A DNA stretch of 9,646 nt from Acidisphaera sp035272265 (GTDB lineage: Bacteria > Pseudomonadota > Alphaproteobacteria > Acetobacterales > Acetobacteraceae), in NCBI GenBank assembly GCA_035272265.1, contig DATEQV010000234.1:1-9646 (forward strand), given 5' to 3'. Position numbers and translations under genes: made by a program. The notes below the pieces were generated by a model. It was not told where the DNA came from. It saw nothing but the letters and a program-made list of their open reading frames with translations, and did not search any database. Shown here one piece after another: positions 7,654 to 9,646 of this stretch; position 1 is the first letter of the stretch; every line of letters begins with the position of its first letter.

Positions 7654-8760
7654 TCAGTCGTTCAAAGGATAGCTGGCGAGCAGCCGGCGCTGTTTCTGCA
7701 GCGCCCTGAGCATGAAAGGTATGCTCGGCGGTTTGAACCCGCGCGCGCGGTTGGCACGGCCGATGCGGAACGCGGTGCCGTAGTGGTACAGCTGGCTGCG
7801 CCACGCATCGAGCAGCCGCGTCTGCGGGTCCCAGATATGGGTCGGTTCCGAGGTGACGCCGTTGATCTCGATGACCCGGAACCCGGTGCCGCGGCGCAAC
7901 GCGGCGATCGACTCGTAGCGCACGTCGATGCGGCCGAAATGGAAGTCGGGCATCGCGCGGGCGAGGCGGTCGATCGCCTCCGTCATCTCCTGGCTGGCGT
8001 AGGCCGCGCCGTCCTCGAAGATCGAGCCCTTGCAGTGGTTGCCGGCGAACACCAGCCGCACGCGCTCGCCCTGCGCGGGGACGGTGTCGAGCCGGGGCTG
8101 CAGGCGCGGCAGATAGAGGTGCGGCACCTTGCCGGCCCGCTCGTCGGCGAGCACCAACTCGCGCAAGGTCGAGCGGCCGTCGCCGACGACGTAGGGCGCG
8201 TATTTCAGGGTGATCGAGGTGATCCGGCCCTCCGTCGCGCCCGGCTCGCGGATGTAGAACAGCCCGGCCTCGCCCTCGTGCGGGACCAGTTCCTGCAACA
8301 GGACGCGCGGGCCGCGCGGGAAGTCGGCGAAGTAGCGCACCAGGTCGGCCTCGCCGTGGATGAGCCGCACGCCGGTGCCGTTGCAGCCGATGTCCGGCTT
8401 GGCGACCAGCGGGAAGCTGAGACCGGCCCGGTCCATCGTCTCCAGCGCGACCGGCAGGTCGGCCGCCGGATCCTGGGGATCGGTCGGCATCACTGCGTAC
8501 CGTGCCAGCATGTCGCGCTCGGGGCCGGTCACCTGATCGAGGATCGAGGACTTCGATTCGCCGGCGAACCCGCCGTACTCGATGTGCGGATTGGCGAGCG
8601 CGGGGAGGAACTGCGCGCCGTAGCGCAGCCCGAGCAGGACCCAGTGGCTGACGGCCGGCGTGTAGAACAGCCACGACGGCCAGAATTCGAAGAAGGACAG
8701 CGCACGCGCGCTGACCCGCGCCGGCCGGCCGGCGGCTTCGAGGGCCGTTCCGAGCTTCAT
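7654..8760 (-). CDS. ATP-grasp family enzyme, substrate unknown (carboxylate-amine/thiol ligase-like)
   Basis: ATP-grasp enzymes activate a carboxylate as an acyl-phosphate and join it to an amine or thiol. I cannot assign the substrate of this 368-residue protein. Visible signatures are K121 in FPLVAKPDIGCNGTGVRL (116-133), a lysine plus glycine-rich ATP loop; QELVPHEGEAGLFYI (156-170); VVGDGRSTLREL (191-202), which resembles the matching segment of cyanophycin synthetase- and GshF-type enzymes; and acidic/Asn metal ligands D279 (RIDVRYES), E298 and N300 (VIEINGV). Residues 22-53 are rich in aromatic and hydrophobic residues (FFEFWPSWLFYTPAV and on), suggesting a membrane-associated N-terminus. 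The ATG overlaps the stop of the DedA-like gene in an ATGA junction with no obvious ribosome site, so the two are probably translationally coupled. Automatic annotation might label it D-Ala-D-Ala ligase, but nothing here specifically supports that. The ATP-grasp fold is likely; the product is unknown. Confidence 0.8.
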   Translation of the reverse strand: MKLGTALEAAGRPARVSARALSFFEFWPSWLFYTPAVSHWVLLGLRYGAQFLPALANPHIEYGGFAGESKSSILDQVTGPERDMLARYAVMPTDPQDPAADLPVALETMDRAGLSFPLVAKPDIGCNGTGVRLIHGEADLVRYFADFPRGPRVLLQELVPHEGEAGLFYIREPGATEGRITSITLKYAPYVVGDGRSTLRELVLADERAGKVPHLYLPRLQPRLDTVPAQGERVRLVFAGNHCKGSIFEDGAAYASQEMTEAIDRLARAMPDFHFGRIDVRYESIAALRRGTGFRVIEINGVTSEPTHIWDPQTRLLDAWRSQLYHYGTAFRIGRANRARGFKPPSIPFMLRALQKQRRLLASYPLND

Positions 8761-9353
8761 CGTGCGGGCTGGCCCGCGTTGTCGCTGGCGGTGAGCCGGG
8801 CGGCACCGCGCATGATTATCACCACCCCGATCGCGAACCCGCCCGCCCCGGCCCAGCGCCAGGCGCCGAGATGCTCGATCAGGAAGCGGCCGACATGCAT
8901 GCTCACCCCGAACAACAGCGACGTCCAGATCAGAGTCGCCACGATAGCCGCGAGCGCGAACAGCTTGATATTGGCCCCGAAATAGCCGCAGGCCGTGTAG
9001 GTCGGCAGGCGCATGCCCGGCAGGAACCGGCTGATCAGCACGACGCGGAAGACCCGCGCGCGCAGCCAGTTGCGGGCCGGCCGGGTGCGTTCGTCGGGCA
9101 GCCAGCGCCGGATCGGGGGCGCCCGCCGCGCCAGCGCGCCCAGCCCGTACAGGCCGAGGTCGCCGATCACGATTCCGGCATAAAGCGCGAGCAGGGCCAC
9201 GGGAATGCCGATTCCGCCTTCCTCGGCCCGCATGGCGGCCATCACGGTCGCGGCGTCCTCCAGCACGAAGGTGCCGAGCAGGATGGCGAGGAATTGCAGC
9301 AGCGTCTGCTTCCCGCCCAGGCTCAGGATGGACGTGACGACGTTGCTCAGCAT
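8757..9353 (-). CDS. DedA/SNARE-associated (VTT domain) family integral membrane protein
   Basis: DedA-family proteins are inner-membrane proteins needed for envelope homeostasis. Some move undecaprenyl phosphate or other lipids across the bilayer, and several depend on the proton motive force. The 198-residue length is normal. Conserved features are E32-D33 at the end of the first hydrophobic segment (GTFVLEDAATV), D65 in GDLGLYGLG (64-72), and the paired arginines R109 and R115 in SRFLPGMRLPTYTACGYFG (108-126). C-terminal TM helices cover about 131-150 and 165-182. AAGGA on the complement (9359-9363) lies 5 nt before the ATG and supports this start. It is the first gene of the minus-strand array and overlaps the ATP-grasp gene by 4 nt, which suggests the enzyme acts on or near a membrane substrate. 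Which lipid, if any, it transports cannot be read from the sequence. Confidence 0.92.
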   Translation of the reverse strand: MLSNVVTSILSLGGKQTLLQFLAILLGTFVLEDAATVMAAMRAEEGGIGIPVALLALYAGIVIGDLGLYGLGALARRAPPIRRWLPDERTRPARNWLRARVFRVVLISRFLPGMRLPTYTACGYFGANIKLFALAAIVATLIWTSLLFGVSMHVGRFLIEHLGAWRWAGAGGFAIGVVIIMRGAARLTASDNAGQPAR

Positions 9354-9510
9354 CGATGTCCTTGATAGCCGCGTTTGGCCGGGCGGCGTGCCAAGCCCCT
9401 ATAAGACCCCGGTCGGTGCCGGGTTGAAGCCCTGCAACGCCACCCGGCCACGACTCACGATCATAGCTCGGTGATCGTGGGATTGGGCTGGCCGTAGCGC
9501 AACAACTAGC
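9354..9510. other. Non-coding leader region upstream of the dedA-like operon
   Basis: This 157-bp stretch has no convincing reading frame on either strand and no tRNA-like fold that I can find. It holds several inverted repeats: TTGGC/GCCAA (9375-9379 and 9390-9394), CCCGG/CCGGG (9408-9412 and 9419-9423), and a perfect 8-bp pair CACGATCA/TGATCGTG (9456-9463 and 9472-9479). The last is not followed by a T run on either strand, so it is more likely an operator or a hairpin than an intrinsic terminator. Confidence 0.5.
9398..9428 (-). promoter_or_regulatory. Weak candidate housekeeping promoter for the dedA-like operon
   Basis: On the minus strand, TTCAAC (9428-9423) and TATAGG (9403-9398) are spaced by 19 nt and lie about 45 nt before the dedA-like start codon. 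The -10 matches the TATAAT consensus at 4 of 6 and the -35 is poor. A CCCGG-TCGGTG-CCGGG inverted repeat (9408-9423) sits in the spacer. The position is plausible but the sequence match is marginal. Confidence 0.3.
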
Positions 9511-9525
9511 AGCCTGTCGGAGTTA
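9511..9525. repeat. Left terminal inverted repeat of the MITE-like element
   Basis: AGCCTGTCGGAGTTA is the exact reverse complement of the bases at 9632-9646. Beyond 15 bp the two ends share only an offset GC, so the perfect repeat ends here. The bases outside it are CTAGC. Confidence 0.8.
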
Positions 9526-9631
9526 GCGGTTTTGCGGATGAATATGTCGCCAACGGCCACCGGCGGATTCTCTTGTTGTGCAGAACCGCGAAGTATCGAA
9601 AGAAATCTCCGATTTGTTCGTGGTTTGTGCT

Positions 9632-9646
9632 TAACTCCGACAGGCT
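9632..9646. repeat. Right terminal inverted repeat of the MITE-like element, ending at the window edge
   Basis: TAACTCCGACAGGCT is the exact reverse complement of 9511-9525. It ends on the last base of the window, so either the window or contig was cut at this repeat or the sequence beyond was unresolved. Confidence 0.8.

Larger units (their letters stand above)
9511..9646. mobile_element. 136-bp MITE-like element or internally deleted IS with 15-bp terminal inverted repeats
   Basis: The segment begins with AGCCTGTCGGAGTTA (9511-9525) and ends with its perfect reverse complement (9632-9646). By my count it is about 51% GC, clearly lower than the surrounding genes. It contains no transposase-like reading frame. 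Inside, GCGGTTTTGC (9526-9535) can pair with GCAGAACCGC (9580-9589) with a single G-U wobble, and AAATC-TCC-GATTT (9603-9615) forms a second hairpin, so the whole unit can fold. This is the layout of a non-autonomous element mobilised by a transposase elsewhere. The IS family is not recognised. The right flank is cut by the window end, so a target-site duplication cannot be checked. A full-length IS truncated by an assembly break is the main alternative. Confidence 0.6.

Noticed and set aside
7654..8760. Naming the ATP-grasp protein glutathione synthetase or D-Ala-D-Ala ligase
   Set aside because: Only generic ATP-grasp motifs are visible. Substrate-specific domains of either enzyme are not recognisable, so no specific function is assigned.
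7634..8806. Upstream extension of the ene-reductase frame, implying a 754-residue fusion protein
   Set aside because: The extension is the shadow of the ATP-grasp gene in another frame. GGAG 6 nt before the ATG at 7633 and the standard OYE N-terminus fix the start.
7783..8985. Plus-strand open frame of 400 codons opposite the ATP-grasp and dedA-like genes
   Set aside because: It has shadow composition, spans two real antisense genes and contains no recognisable domain.
9538..9646. Open frame starting at ATG 9538 running off the window inside the MITE-like element
   Set aside because: It is only 36 codons, has no ribosome site or domain, and crosses the terminal repeat; it does not resemble a transposase N-terminus.

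Overview
This GC-rich window reads as a chromosomal segment from a proteobacterium, most likely an alphaproteobacterium. The support is high-GC codon use, a candidate general-stress (EcfG-type) promoter in front of a dps gene, and gene families common in that class. The species cannot be named from the sequence. There are eight protein-coding genes and no rRNA, tRNA or CRISPR array. Nearly all of the DNA is coding, and no gene-free stretch exceeds 300 bases.

Left part, plus strand (1-3970): the 3' portion of an EmrA/HlyD-type periplasmic adaptor gene overlaps by 4 nt a DHA2-family 14-TM drug:proton antiporter gene (EmrB type). Together they are the inner-membrane part of a tripartite multidrug efflux pump. 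The outer-membrane partner and any regulator would lie outside the window, if they are present. After an 80-bp gap comes an ACS-family MFS transporter, probably for an organic acid or sugar acid. A strong GC hairpin follows its stop codon.

Middle, plus strand (4016-4634): a dps gene with all five ferroxidase ligands. It is preceded by a TCACCA-AC-TGGTGA palindrome and a near-perfect EcfG-type promoter (TGAAC-N16-CGTT), which suggests general stress control of iron and DNA protection.

Right part, minus strand (9353 down to 4690): a compact four-gene array in the order dedA-like membrane protein, ATP-grasp enzyme of unknown substrate, Old Yellow Enzyme (NemA-type ene-reductase), and Kef-type K+/H+ antiporter with an RCK domain. 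Gaps are -4, 20 and 46 nt, consistent with one operon. In E. coli, Kef channels are gated by glutathione adducts of electrophiles such as N-ethylmaleimide, and NemA reduces the same kind of compound. The array can therefore be read as a candidate electrophile/envelope-stress operon containing an uncharacterised ATP-grasp protein. This is an inference from gene families and layout.

Far right (9354-9646): a 157-bp non-coding leader with small hairpins, then a 136-bp segment of lower GC (about 51%) bounded by perfect 15-bp terminal inverted repeats. It has no credible gene and looks like a MITE or a deleted insertion sequence. The window stops exactly at the outer end of the second repeat.
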